Assembly: GCA_019055375.1 (NCBI GenBank)
Contig: JAHQIW010000733.1
Coordinates: 20,986 to 84,985, forward strand
Direction: 5' to 3'
DNA: 64,000 nucleotides
From: Parelaphostrongylus tenuis
Lineage: Eukaryota > Nematoda > Chromadorea > Rhabditida > Metastrongylidae
The position numbers and the translations under genes are program-made. The notes beneath the pieces are model-generated. The model was not told where the DNA came from. It did no database searches and saw only the letters and a list, made by a program, of their open reading frames with translations. Positions 21,111 through 30,400 of the stretch are shown here, piece after piece (position 1 is the stretch's first letter; each line of letters begins with the position of its first letter).

Positions 21111-22879
21111 TTATCCATCAGAATCTTGATCAACTCCTCCAACAAACAACACATTGTTACATCTGGAAATAACGACAAAAAATTTCCAGAAAATTCAAAG
21201 TTCCACTCGTTTGACAAGTGTATAGCTTCACAATCATTTATAACCTATTAAAGTAAAATCATCTCTATAATTTTCGCTCAATAACAGGTTCTTCCGGAGT
21301 CAGTGCTTATAGCAGAATGAAATTCAAAAAAAAAACACACACACACAAGACCTTTCGCAAATTACTTCTTACGGAACCATGGACCCAACCTTCTACGTGT
21401 CTAATTGCCAGCGTGTTGCGTCTAATAGTGGCGTTTAGCCCCAGCGTGCCACTGTTAGACGGAAGACGCTCCATTGTTAGACACAACAAGCTGCGGGTTA
21501 GGCATGCAGAGGGTTGCGTTAATGGACCCGTAAGGGTCAGTTTAACAGAAAAAATTATTGGCACTTTGCATACTCAATTAAAAAGATAAGGGATAAAACT
21601 CTTAACGTTGGTCGATGCCTGCGGGATGAGCCATGCAACTCGACTCTAATCGTAGCACTATTAAAGGTAACCGAAGCACATCTGAACTTTACAATGACTC
21701 ACGGTGGCCTACCAAAGTATCAAGTCAATGCCGCTATCTTCCTAGGCAAGTACGGCACTAATTCGCCACCCATGGAAAGACGGAAATTTTGATGAGTCTC
21801 ATACGAGGAATCGGAACTAAAACCACATTTGTGTTGCAGAGTACTCTTACCACTGCGTCATACGCGTCCTATAAAGTCCATGCGCCCGCAACTTAGTATA
21901 TGATGAAACAAATTCAACGTTTTCAACGCAATAAACCTCAAATTATTCTCCCAAAATTCCACTACAAGACAGATTACATTGACAGCATTAGGTTTTTTTT
22001 TCGGTCAAGATGCATTTTTTCAAAGATTTGAAGATGAAGCCTTATTCACTTTTCCCCGACTTTTAGTATTCTTTCGATAGCCTAGATTTCACCAATTGTG
22101 ACGGAGTGCTTGCTTTTTAAGAAACAGCCCTTTTGATGCTTTATAGAAGAAAAAATCAAAATTGTGTTTCACGCTCGGCGTATTTCGGCGCAATCTTCGC
22201 TGAGCAGGGTTTCCCTGGACTATCAGTAATCATTCTACAACTCAATCTCAGTGGTTCCAATAATGCGCTTGTTTCCTAACGACGGCGTTTTAGTGTGCAG
22301 AGTTTCACATTCGGCGCGCATTTCTTGTCGACTAGAGTGTGTGAGTAGCTGTGTAAACGGGACTTGAATATTCACAACAAACGGGTTATGAGTATCAGAC
22401 TCAATCTTATCTTTACTGTTACAGCGCTCTGAAAGGGCTTTTTCAAATATCAAGTACACTTTTGAAATCTCCGAGATTAACCTATCCAATGATTACTAGA
22501 TACCTAAGTAAAAAGAAAAAGGCTGTATTAAAAGAATTAGAAATGCATTCCTATATCCAAAAAGTATCCAACATCGTATCTAAAAGTCGAAAAAAGCACT
22601 ACCTGATTAAAATCTCGCCGAGATTTCCAGTATTGTTGCCATCAATGTACTCCTTGGCATTTGCCATTTGCAGATTCATATATCCATCTACAGCGACAAG
22701 AATCCCTACAATGTTGTGTGGTAATCTAAACTGACACGGCTAACAATCATAATAGAAACCTTGGATTGGGAGTAAATGCTACCTTTGTATTCCATACCCC
22801 ATTTCAATCGACACACAATCGGCTTCCCAGTCAAGCTATTCAGGAATGGCTTCGGAATGACTGGCTGCAGAGTCGACAT
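21111..22879 (-). CDS. snr-5: Small nuclear ribonucleoprotein F (SmF), three exons
   Basis: SmF is one of the seven Sm core proteins that form the ring around the Sm site of U1, U2, U4 and U5 snRNAs, acting in snRNP assembly and pre-mRNA splicing. Exons are 22879-22783, 22705-22603 and 21162-21111, with introns of 77 and 1440 nt. Donors are AAG|GTAGCA and CAG|GTAGTG; acceptors are ACATTGTAG and TTATTTCCAG. The product is 83 residues, close to the usual 85-86. Sm1 motif: [20 protein letters not shown], then [18 protein letters not shown]. Sm2 motif: [16 protein letters not shown], then a short acidic tail VDQDSDG before TAA. The start follows a TTTTCTTTTTCAG|TT acceptor, as in SL trans-spliced genes. 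The large intron carries an M2 element, a SINE C and R1 repeats. All key Sm-fold residues are present and there is no sign of decay. Confidence 0.97.
21360..21560. mobile_element. M2 inverted-repeat element, in snr-5 intron 2
   Basis: Left end GGAACCATGGACCCAACC and right end GGGTTGCGTTAATGGACCCG are inverted versions of each other, and internal GCGTGTTGCGTCTAA/CATTGTTAGACAC blocks pair too. The same termini occur at 25970-26170. A short non-autonomous DNA element about 200 bp long. Confidence 0.65.
21585..21870 (-). repeat. SINE family C copy, in snr-5 intron 2
   Basis: Minus-strand box A-like GACGCAGTGGTAAGAGTAC, the GGCATTGACTTGATAC block and a tail with GTTTTATCCC. Diverged family C copy. 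Confidence 0.6.
22040..22490. repeat. R1 repeat units, in snr-5 intron 2
   Basis: Two to three units are readable: TCTTTCGATAGCCTAGATTT, GTGTTTCACGCTCGGCG, CAGTAATCATTCTACAACTC, GTTTCACATTCGGCGCG and GTTACAGCGCTCTG. They are in the order seen at 49130-50770. Confidence 0.6.
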
Positions 22880-22895
22880 AACTGAAAAAGAAAAC
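22880..22895 (-). promoter_or_regulatory. Probable SL trans-splice acceptor of snr-5
   Basis: On the minus strand, TTTTCTTTTTCAG ends two bases before the ATG. A consensus 3' splice site so close to the start, with no upstream exon visible, is typical of nematode spliced-leader addition. Confidence 0.7.
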
Positions 22896-23160
22896 ACTGT
22901 GGAAAAAAGCAGAAAATCCCATAATCTGACCACGACTGAGAAACGCAAACAGATATCTCCACTTCTTTTAGTCTAACTTCCCTTCTCAGTTTGCTTGCTA
23001 TCAATCAGTAATGAAGCCTCACGGTGAAAATCCTATACCATACATTAAACTAGAATAAAGGAAAACCGATAATCTCAAGCGATTCATTGAGAAGCCCGAT
23101 AAGGTTCGCTCGAAACGATTGGAACGTTCGAAACAATTGGAAAAAACAACTCAAAACAGC

Positions 23161-23167
23161 TATAAAA
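23161..23167 (+). promoter_or_regulatory. Possible TATA box
   Basis: TATAAAA lies about 40 bp before the ATG of the small ORF at 23202. In AT-rich DNA this motif alone is weak evidence. Confidence 0.25.
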
Positions 23168-23201
23168 ACGCTAGTCTACGTCGATCCCAATTGTAAAAAC
23201 G

Positions 23202-23393
23202 ATGGAATACGACAAATCATTGGATCAACTCTCCGATCTGTCTAGTAGCGCCACTGACGGGCTCGCGGTCGAATGGCTAAGGATGCTCGACGCGGGGCTG
23301 AACTCTCAAAACTCTCCAGCAATCAATGAAAACCCCCTAGGCAACGCAACAGGCTGGCTATCGTCAAGATTGCAAGATCTGCTCAACCAGTGA
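23202..23393 (+). CDS. Small ORF, 63 codons, unrecognised
   Basis: The frame starts in a good context (AAAACGATGG) and is richer in GC and more codon-like than its surroundings. The peptide begins MEYDKSLDQLSDLSSSATDG, has a Trp-containing helix-like middle (LAVEWLRMLDAG) and ends WLSSRLQDLLNQ. It has no signal peptide or membrane segment. It is divergent to snr-5, with 322 bp between the two starts. I know no family for it; it could be a real small gene, a single exon, or a piece of a mobile element. No splice donor is evident before the stop. Confidence 0.4.
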   Translation: MEYDKSLDQLSDLSSSATDGLAVEWLRMLDAGLNSQNSPAINENPLGNATGWLSSRLQDLLNQ

Positions 23394-23662
23394 TCCACGA
23401 CATTTATGAGGAAGACTAACCCTCAGAGAAGCGGGGAGACGAATCGGATGCTAGAACTACTAAGACCAGCACAGTAGGAAGAAGTTGTGACATGGGTAAT
23501 ATAAAAAGAAAAGTGAATAGAGCTACCTCGATTGAAATCTGTCTGATGGGATTGGGGATGAAATTTGCGAACTTCTTCGTTCCTAATGATTATTTTCATG
23601 CATTTAAGTTTTTCTTCTTACTGTCATTTAGAGACATTCTTGCGGTTGTTTTGATATATTAT

Positions 23663-23895
23663 TGACTGGATTCCTCGAATTACCAAGCGCTCCACAAGAA
23701 GACCACCGATCCTGTGGCCCGACTTCTTCAAGAAAAGCCTAGAAGAAAGAGACCATGCTCAGCGAATCTCTAGAGCGAGGAGAACCCACTGGGCTACTCT
23801 TACACGCGATAAGGAAAAATGGAAGTGTTGTTGGTCGTTCAGCTCAAATCGTTCAATGATCAGCGGGACGACATGTGATACAGGTGATATAGTTC
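23663..23895 (+). mobile_element. RTE-type LINE 3' end fragment
   Basis: GACTGGATTCCTCGAATTAC, CGCTCCACAAGAAGACCACC and GGGCTACTCTTACACGCGAT correspond to the end of the RTE frame (family form TDWIPRDVKR..GRP..R) and its 3' end. The 5' boundary lies further 5' in the element than in the copy at 11441. Confidence 0.8.
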
Positions 23896-24560
23896 TCTAA
23901 AGATGGAAATTGCCTACAGAATAAAAACGATTGATGATGCTACACGAGTATCGTTTAGGTTCAAGTGCTGCTTTGGCGCGCAACGATACTCCTTTAGCAT
24001 CAACAATCGTTTTTGCTGCTAGAGCAATTCCATTTGAAAAAAAAACATATGAGTGTCGTATATCAGAATAACCGTCAGAAGCTGCTCTAAACGATAAGGA
24101 TTAAAGGATAAAGTTTTTTGTGTTGATCAATCGGTGATGGATGCGTCATGCATTCGTCTTCAATTTTTAACTTCGTTTGAGGTGATTGAATGCATATATG
24201 GCCTTTACGATGACTTTTGGTGGCTTCTCGCTGAACCGAGTCAGTGCTGCTTATCCTCCCAAGCATATCTAAGACCAGTCTGGTACCAATTTACCAACAT
24301 CGGAGAAATGGATAGCCTAGTGAGCCATGAGAGCCAGATCGAACCATTGACCTCCGATGTGATGCAGAGCAGCTCTAACCACTGCGTCACATGCGCTCTC
24401 TTTAAACTGTAGTAAATTAAAAACTTAAATGCATGAAAAGTAATAAGCTTGTTGCCAACCTGATATGAACTGACAAAGTAATCAGATCTACCACTATTGA
24501 AATACGTATAAAACTGTGACTACCGAGAAATCTTCGAACATTTTTAACACATTTATCTTC
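23731..24560 (+). repeat. Composite duplicated block, copy 2
   Basis: Second copy of 11445-12270, including RTE end, spacer, SINE C and downstream flank. Here the flank continues into unrelated sequence without the M1 insertion. Confidence 0.7.
24095..24412 (-). repeat. SINE family C, full length
   Basis: Best-preserved family C copy: box A GTGACGCAGTGGTTAGAGC, box B AATGGTTCGATCTGG, body block AGCACTGACTCGG and tail ACTTTATCCTTTAATCC on the minus strand. Confidence 0.8.
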
Positions 24561-24609
24561 CAAGGTGAGAGATTTACCAAACAGAATTCTCAAGATCCCC
24601 TTCACGGCT

Positions 24610-24948
24610 TCAAACTTGACCGACATACAAGGCAAAGCTCGATGCTAAATAACATCTACAGAGGAATTTCCGTGTCATCTGACGCCTATCAGATGCGATT
24701 TTCCTCATTAAAAATCCGATCAATAGGCAATTCACTCTGATTACGTCGAGTATGAGCATAACCCCAATGACAGGAATGAGAATTTCTGTCATAAAACCAA
24801 AATAAAAACAAAAATGAAAACTATTGCTAACAAAAAATGTAATCATAGAATTTTTTCGAGACAATCTTCTCATCGCGGCGATTGAAACAATCAGTAATGA
24901 GGAAATAAGTAAAAAAACCACTGAAACGTTTCTGCATAGCGGCCGCAA
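24610..24948 (-). CDS. Hydrophobic open frame, possible membrane-protein fragment
   Basis: A 112-codon minus-strand frame with at least two segments long and hydrophobic enough to span a membrane (VSVVFLLISSLLIVSIAAM and a later IPVIGVMLILDVIRVN), followed by a basic stretch (MRKIASDRRQMTRKFLCR). This pattern would suit a piece of a nematode seven-helix receptor. No diagnostic motif is seen and no splice sites are convincing. It may be chance, since AT-rich DNA often yields hydrophobic frames. Confidence 0.2.
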   Translation of the reverse strand: MRPLCRNVSVVFLLISSLLIVSIAAMRRLSRKNSMITFFVSNSFHFCFYFGFMTEILIPVIGVMLILDVIRVNCLLIGFLMRKIASDRRQMTRKFLCRCYLASSFALYVGQV

Positions 24949-25307
24949 GATAATATGGTAGTGGAATACGGGAATAGCCCAGGCAGGTCGACCAGCTCAG
25001 CCGCAATTTTTCTCAATTCTACATCTTCAAAAATCGATATCAATCGATAAAAACAATCAATATGCTGATCACGAGTAGAAACCAATCACAGGAATCACTA
25101 TCAATTCATGAAGCTTCTCGATTTGCCAATCAACGAAACGACGCGGACAGCGACGAAGTAGCAGAAATGAACGTATTCGAATTATTCTGCGTGTGATTGT
25201 ATTGACGGACTTCTACACTAAAAACATGCGAGGTACAGTAACCGAAACCAATATTTCGAGATCACCATGGCCTCATAGGGAAGTAGGAAGACGGCCAAAA
25301 TTGTGAC

Positions 25308-25378
25308 CCCTGTGGCGCAGGGGTAGCGTGCGCACTCGGTGTTCGTGGCACGCGGGTTCAACTCCGGGATTACCGGTT
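25308..25378 (+). repeat. tRNA-like sequence (SINE head or tRNA pseudogene)
   Basis: Box A-like GTGGCGCAGGGGTAGCGTGC and box B GGGTTCAACTCC lie about 40 bp apart, as in a tRNA gene. The acceptor and anticodon arms do not fold convincingly, so I do not call a functional tRNA. A similar CACGGGTTCAACTCCC module occurs at 28918-28990 on the minus strand. Confidence 0.5.
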
Positions 25379-25514
25379 TTGCATATCTCTTAGGATTTCT
25401 GGATACATAATAATGACGTCATACCACTGTTATGACAGCGGTAGAATGGAGGGGAACTTTCCTGATATACCACTTTCTCGTGTTAAGGGCACGCTCAGAT
25501 TTCAACATATCTCA

Positions 25515-25700
25515 TAACTGCTACCTCAGTCAACTTGTCATGTGGTCTGTTAAGCAGGTTCTTGTATTGCCGAATGCACGTGGTTTCGACCTTAACAGTC
25601 TCGTCATTCGGGTAGAACCCTTCGTCTTTGAGCCATTCCTCTGTGGATGATCCAGTTCCCACTCTAAGAGTAGAGTGGAGATTTTTTTGATTATATATCG
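25515..25700 (+). mobile_element. M1 fold-back element, left half only
   Basis: CAACTTGTCATGTGGTCTG, CTCGTCATTCGGGTAGAACC and GAGCCATTCCTCT follow the left-arm order of M1. The matching right arm is missing. Confidence 0.6.
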
Positions 25701-25724
25701 TTGGTTTCTTAGATACAGAGATAA

Positions 25725-25965
25725 GAGGAGGCGCCACAGCCGAGAGATTCTAATGCTCGTCGTGGCCCGCGCAGCGCCGATCTTTGCACACCCTCCGGCA
25801 GTTAACATCAAACGCTTATGGAACGCCACAGCCACGTCATATTCGAGATTGCAAGGAGACACCCTAATCAGGATTCTACGACGTTTAAGAAGATGGCGAA
25901 AAAACGAATCAAACGGTAGAGGTAGTGGGATCCGCGCAGTGAAAAAAGAAAGTGAAGGCGGATAA
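25725..25965 (+). repeat. SINE family D copy 3, diverged
   Basis: GGCGCCACAGCCGAGAGATTC, then TTATGGAACGCCACAGCC, TCGAGATTGCAAGGAGAC and GTAGTGGGATCCGCGCAGTG in family D order (first motif quoted minus its first base). Confidence 0.6.
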
Positions 25966-25969
25966 TAAA

Positions 25970-26170
25970 TGATTCAACCCCTCGGGGACAATAGACCCAA
26001 CCAACCTGCGTCTTTCACCTCCAGCGTGTTGCGTGTAACAACGGAGCGTGTCATTTCAGACGCCACTGTTAAACAGTATGCAGGGGGTTACACGCCATTG
26101 TTAGAGGCAGCAGGTTGGGGTTTAGAGACGCCGAGGGTTGGGTCCATGGTCCCGAAGGGGTTAACGAGCT
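25970..26170. mobile_element. M2 inverted-repeat element
   Basis: Left terminus CAACCCCTCGGGGACAATAG followed by ACCCAACC; right terminus GGGTTGGGTCCATGGTCCCG followed by AAGGGGTTA. Internal inverted blocks CCAGCGTGTTGCGTG/CAGCAGGTTGGGG also roughly pair. It abuts the SINE D copy. Confidence 0.7.
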
Positions 26171-27146
26171 ACAGAATTAGTATCCGCAGGCAGGTCTGTG
26201 GTCTGTGATGCGAGTTTACGAGCTTGGCGAGAGAAGTGAGAAGAATTTGTTAACAAGAAACATGCTTTTCTTCACCTCTGTGAAAGACCTACGACTTGTA
26301 TGTGAGTATATCACTTTGCAAGCTCGCGTTCTTCAAATCTCCGCGAATTCTTAGCGTAATAATGATGTAGGTACCTTTATAAGGACGTAGACATTGAAAT
26401 CCCAATGAAAACTATCACAGTTGGTACATTACAATGTAGTATAGTGAATGGACTGTTTCACATTAATGAAATCATTGTAGACCCAAATTTTTATACCTGA
26501 TCAGTCTATCGCGCCACTCGTATGAGATTTAATTTCTGGAAAAGCATAGAAGCTGCAAATTTTGAAAATGAGGTTTCGAGACCTTTAGAAGCTAGGTTTT
26601 GTTGACATCATTAGCCGACTTTGGGAAGATGCCGTTAATGACATGGATAAGGGATCGGCTAATTCGACGATTTCACGTAAGCACCGTTGGGAGTGTAGGA
26701 CAACGTCTAAAACAATTTTTTTCTGACGATTTCCGAGCACATATGCTGCCAAATCAAGTGAATTAAAGACGTTCGTATACTCACAACTCAAGGAAGGATA
26801 TGAAGATGAAACATTCTGGTGGAAATGCAGATGCTGAATAAGCATTCGCATTGCTGCAACTTTAGTTGCAAGACAGAGAAAACCATTGTGTGACGCCCGG
26901 ATGGAAGAGGAGTTATGAATAGTCGAAACAAAAAATCATCCATCACTTCTACTCGAATATCTTTGAAGTTGAGACATTTTGTTTCAGGATCAGATGAAAT
27001 TTGCTATGTCATCCTTGTGGTTATTCTCATAAAGATCCAAAACGATATTTCGTCAGTGAGAAATCGTACAAATTGTATTGAGGATATCTTGAGACTTGAG
27101 CATTTGAAATCTATGATCAACAGCCAGCTCTTTCCCATATATCATA
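26171..27146. other. No certain gene
   Basis: Open frames of about 90 codons occur on the minus (26851-26585) and plus (26915-27229) strands without matching splice signals. A TTTTGTTTCAG acceptor at about 26988 could start a plus-strand exon but no domain is seen. Confidence 0.3.
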
Positions 27147-27350
27147 TTGAATGCAAGGGTACAGTCTATGGAAAACTTCGTGCTGCTGCAAACGAAAGAG
27201 AACACACTGAAAGCTCTCGGATTTGCTGAGAAAAGTGGTCATTTGAGCAAGTCAATGGAGGATCGGGTTCTGTTGAAAAAGAAAGTAAGCGTACCGAAGG
27301 CTCTCAAACAAATTGAAAAAAGCGATTACATGAGCCCTACACAATTCTAA
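27147..27350 (+). CDS. Possible exon with a tandem 30-residue repeat
   Basis: The 67-codon frame contains two similar halves. The first is SMENFVLLQTKENTLKALGF followed by AEKSGHLSK. The second is SMEDRVLLKKKVSVPKALKQ followed by IEKSDYMSP. Shared positions (SME..VLL.K......KAL..-EKS..-S) are beyond what I expect by chance in AT-rich DNA, which suggests real coding sequence with an internal duplication. It is charged and probably helical. No clear splice acceptor precedes it; an overlapping frame starts earlier. The family is not recognised. Confidence 0.35.
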   Translation: MNARVQSMENFVLLQTKENTLKALGFAEKSGHLSKSMEDRVLLKKKVSVPKALKQIEKSDYMSPTQF

Positions 27351-27417
27351 CTTCCTTGATCGGCACATAAAAGGTTTCGAAAGCTTACATTAACTTCACA
27401 CCTAAAATTTCACTGGC

Positions 27418-27645
27418 AGCGCCGTGGCCGAGTGGTTATGATGCTCGTCACGGCACGCGTAGAGCCGAGCCCCACCCTCCACCTATCCCAGGCAGTCAGC
27501 AACAACGCCCTATGGAACGCCAAAGCAAGGCTATTCTCGAGATTGCAGGGAGACTTGCTCAACCACTAATCTACGTTGTTCAAGAAGAAGGTGAAAAACG
27601 AATTGAATGCTAGAAGTACTGGGATCCGCATAATGAAAAGAAGAC
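27418..27645 (+). repeat. SINE family D copy 2
   Basis: Head GCCGTGGCCGAGTGGTTATG (tRNA Leu/Ser-like), body CCCTATGGAACGCCAAAGC and CTCGAGATTGCAGGGAGAC, tail GAATTGAATGCTAGAAGTAC. The closest match is 3389-3612. Confidence 0.8.
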
Positions 27646-27649
27646 TCTG

Positions 27650-28830
27650 TGATGACGGACCAGATAAAGTGCTTAGAAAAAAATCTTCTTACCAATCTAC
27701 AGTAAGATTATCATGTGTGTAAACAAAAGGATTCGAAATCAACGGCGTTGTGCCAAATTATTTTCATCCGTTCACAAAAATCTTATGCATTATCTATGCC
27801 TAACGTCAGTTTTAACACATAACAATGTAGTTAAGTTTCTATGCCATCTGTATCGAGTAGGTTCCGTATCTTATTTCCAGCAGTTGAGCCAACCCCATTT
27901 CCTTCTTCTTATTTCACTAAAGACGGTTCATAATGAAATTTCGCGCTCAGCGACGAGACGAGTACTTCACTCATTTTACTCATGTCTACTTAATGATACT
28001 CACATCTGAAATATAATCACTACTTTCATTTAGAAATACTTCATTATTTCACATCACTGCCATACTATGTCAAGGCTATTACATGCAAATTCTTCGGCTC
28101 AATCCTTAGCAAGACGGAAAATCGAAAGCACCACTTTCAAAATCCAAGGTCTAGACAGATTCAAACCACTTTTTAGTAAAGGAAATCACTAGAAAATGAT
28201 ACGATATGCAAAACTTAGCATACTAAAAAGTGCGATGCACTTCCGCACACCGAATTATTCGAAATATGATTCGCGCAAATTATCTACAATGAAGGTGCCT
28301 CAAGTCAAAAAGATTGAAGAATAAATTACAAAAATTGTCAACATTGATAGTCAGTGATGAAAAACAAAAAAAAAACAAAACAGACCGCAATATAAATATA
28401 GGGATAATACATTTTCTAACAAGACTAGATAGGTTAGAAATTCTTTAGAATTTTGAATTCCACAAAACAAGGTTATGCCAAACAACACAGTATAATATAT
28501 GAATACCGTGAATGTTTTAGAAAATAGAATTCATAATAGACAAATAGAATGAGTCAAGAAAATCGCCGAGCTTTACTCCCGATTTGTTCAGTTGCTTTCC
28601 CACAGATAATTCACTTTTGTGCAGAAGACACAGCAGTTGATGGGTTTCCAAGCCTGCCTTATAAACTTGCCACATTCACACCTAAAAGCTAGCAAAAAAG
28701 CATCGTTTCTCTCAGAATTGTACGTGACTTTTCCATTAAAATTACAATATCTAATTCACATGATTACGTATATGTTCGGTCGTGGTCAACACTAAGAAAA
28801 AATGTTACAGTCAAATAATGTAGAGCGCTG
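27650..28830. other. No gene recognised
   Basis: Very AT-rich, with a GAAAAACAAAAAAAAAACAA run near 28357. No coding or known repeat supported. Confidence 0.4.
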
Positions 28831-28834
28831 TGCG

Positions 28835-28990
28835 AAAACAATTGCATCAGCCGCGACTCGAACCCAGATCCCACTCTCTCTGTGAGCGTGTGCTGAACCG
28901 TTGCACCACCAACGGGTATATTATAAGATCGCGGGAGTTGAACCCGTGCTTCACCCCCGTGTGCTCCCACTATATCACCAAGGCCAACGT
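28835..28990 (-). repeat. Dimeric tRNA-like SINE
   Basis: On the minus strand two pol III promoter-like modules follow each other. The first (28990-28918) has GGTGATATAGTGGGAGCAC and a well-formed T-arm-like CGGGTTCAACTCCCG. The second (28915-28840) has GGTGGTGCAACGGTTCAGC and GGGTTCGAGTCGCG and is of family B type. Confidence 0.65.
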
Positions 28991-29094
28991 TTTCCCATCA
29001 CTCTTCTGTCGATAAAACTATAGAAATTGCTAGAAAGTGTGGTAACAAAGTTCGCCTCTGTGGAGTTACGACAGCAATCTAGGACATAGGTTAC

Positions 29095-29870
29095 AGGCTG
29101 TGCAACAAGCCCGTGCCGCTTTCGTTTCCAATAGGATTTTTGCAAAGATATCGCATGACTTTGCTCAATTGCTCATTTTTCTGCGAACATTTGGGTCAAC
29201 TTCTCTATACTTGCTTTGAGATGGAGCTGTTTTGGGAACAAAGTCGCTTGCTAATAGTAAACGAAAAGTGCGTTGGGAAAAATGCTATTGAGGCGGCGCG
29301 CAAGATCTGTGAAGCTCGGGGTGATGATACGGTTGCAGAAACGATGGCTTCTGAGCTATGATCAGTACATGAGCAACCCATTTTGACATCTTCCAGACCG
29401 TAACCAGTTCATGAAAAATGTTAGCGATGGTCTTGAGGCAACAATCAAACTCTTCGGCTACCATCAACATATCATTGCGGGATTCTCTTCGACCATCTCA
29501 AGGACAGCTTGACGACCAACTTCTTGTGGGCGGTCGAGCGATATTGACTCTTCATAGCGTTTTCTCCAGCTCTGAACATCGCAAACCACTTCCCAGCCGC
29601 CCCTTCTGCAATTGTATCATCGTCCCAAGCTCTGTTAACTTTGTGGGCCACTTTAGTAACATTTTCCTCTACGCGCCACTGGCCCCTGAGTAGCAGACGA
29701 ATTTGTTTATACGCAGTTCCATGTGATAGCAAGTACAGGCAGTTGTATTCCAAAATGTTCGGAAGAAAATGAGCGATTTCCTTGAATATCAAAGTCATGT
29801 GATTTCATTATAAAATCATTACAAAGAACCAGAACGGCACAGAATTTTTACACAACCTATAAAAAAACAG
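29095..29870. mobile_element. mariner-derived fold-back element, copy 1
   Basis: The two ends are inverted: CAGGCTGTGCAACAAG on the left, and on the right the reverse strand reads TATAGGTTGTGTAAAAA. Both halves carry the start of a mariner transposase facing inward. The plus strand (29215-29360) reads GKNAIEAARKICEARGDDTV. The minus strand (about 29730 to 29285) reads RLLLRGQWRVEENV, then NRAWDDDTIAEGAAGKWFAM, then AEEFDCCLKTIANIFHEL and WVAHVLIIAQK. These are the helix-turn-helix half of the protein; the catalytic DDE half is absent. Frameshifts are present, so nothing functional is made. Confidence 0.65.
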
Positions 29871-29899
29871 AGGTTCAACTATCGCGTGGCTTCGAAATT

Positions 29900-30234
29900 C
29901 TTGCATACCACTTATCCATTTCAAAAATAGCATAGTGTTAGAGGTGCATCTATGACAGTGTCAACCCACCTTGTGTCCACGCAAAAGGAAATATATCAAG
30001 CATTTGAAGATAGGCTCCAAGAAGAGCACTTTGCATGAATACCAGGAAACCTTCTCAGTATTCTTTAATTTTCCTCCAGTACGAAGAATACTTTTTATTG
30101 AAGCATCTCGAAACGGCACATCCATCTGCAAAACCGCAGATTCTGAAATAACTCGGAGAGATCAACGGCAATTACAACCGAGTTGAAAACCACCATCTTT
30201 ACATCGAATCCGCACGCGCAATGAATATCTAAAC
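29900..30234. other. No certain gene
   Basis: A plus-strand frame of 71 codons (29971-30186) has a basic start but no domain, and no splice sites fit it. Confidence 0.3.
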
Positions 30235-30400
30235 TCTACCAAATGATTTTGAATGGTGTGCAAAAGACGTCGGCAGTGCAACTGGTTGAAGCGCGCGCTC
30301 CCGGAAAGAGTGAATGCGATTTCGAGTTTGTTCATCGACATTGCGTATATGTTACATCATACCACCGCTAATAGGCGACTAAATGAAAAGAATTTCTGTT
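30235..30400 (+). repeat. SINE family B copy
   Basis: Plus-strand GGCAGTGCAACTGGTTGAAG and GCGCGCTCCCGGAAAGAGTG, with a box B-like GATTTCGAGTT and a tail holding ATGTTACATCATACCACCGC. Order as in family B. Confidence 0.65.

Noticed and set aside
25308..25378. Functional tRNA gene
   Set aside because: Box A and box B are present, but I could not form matching acceptor and anticodon stems; a SINE head or pseudogene fits better.
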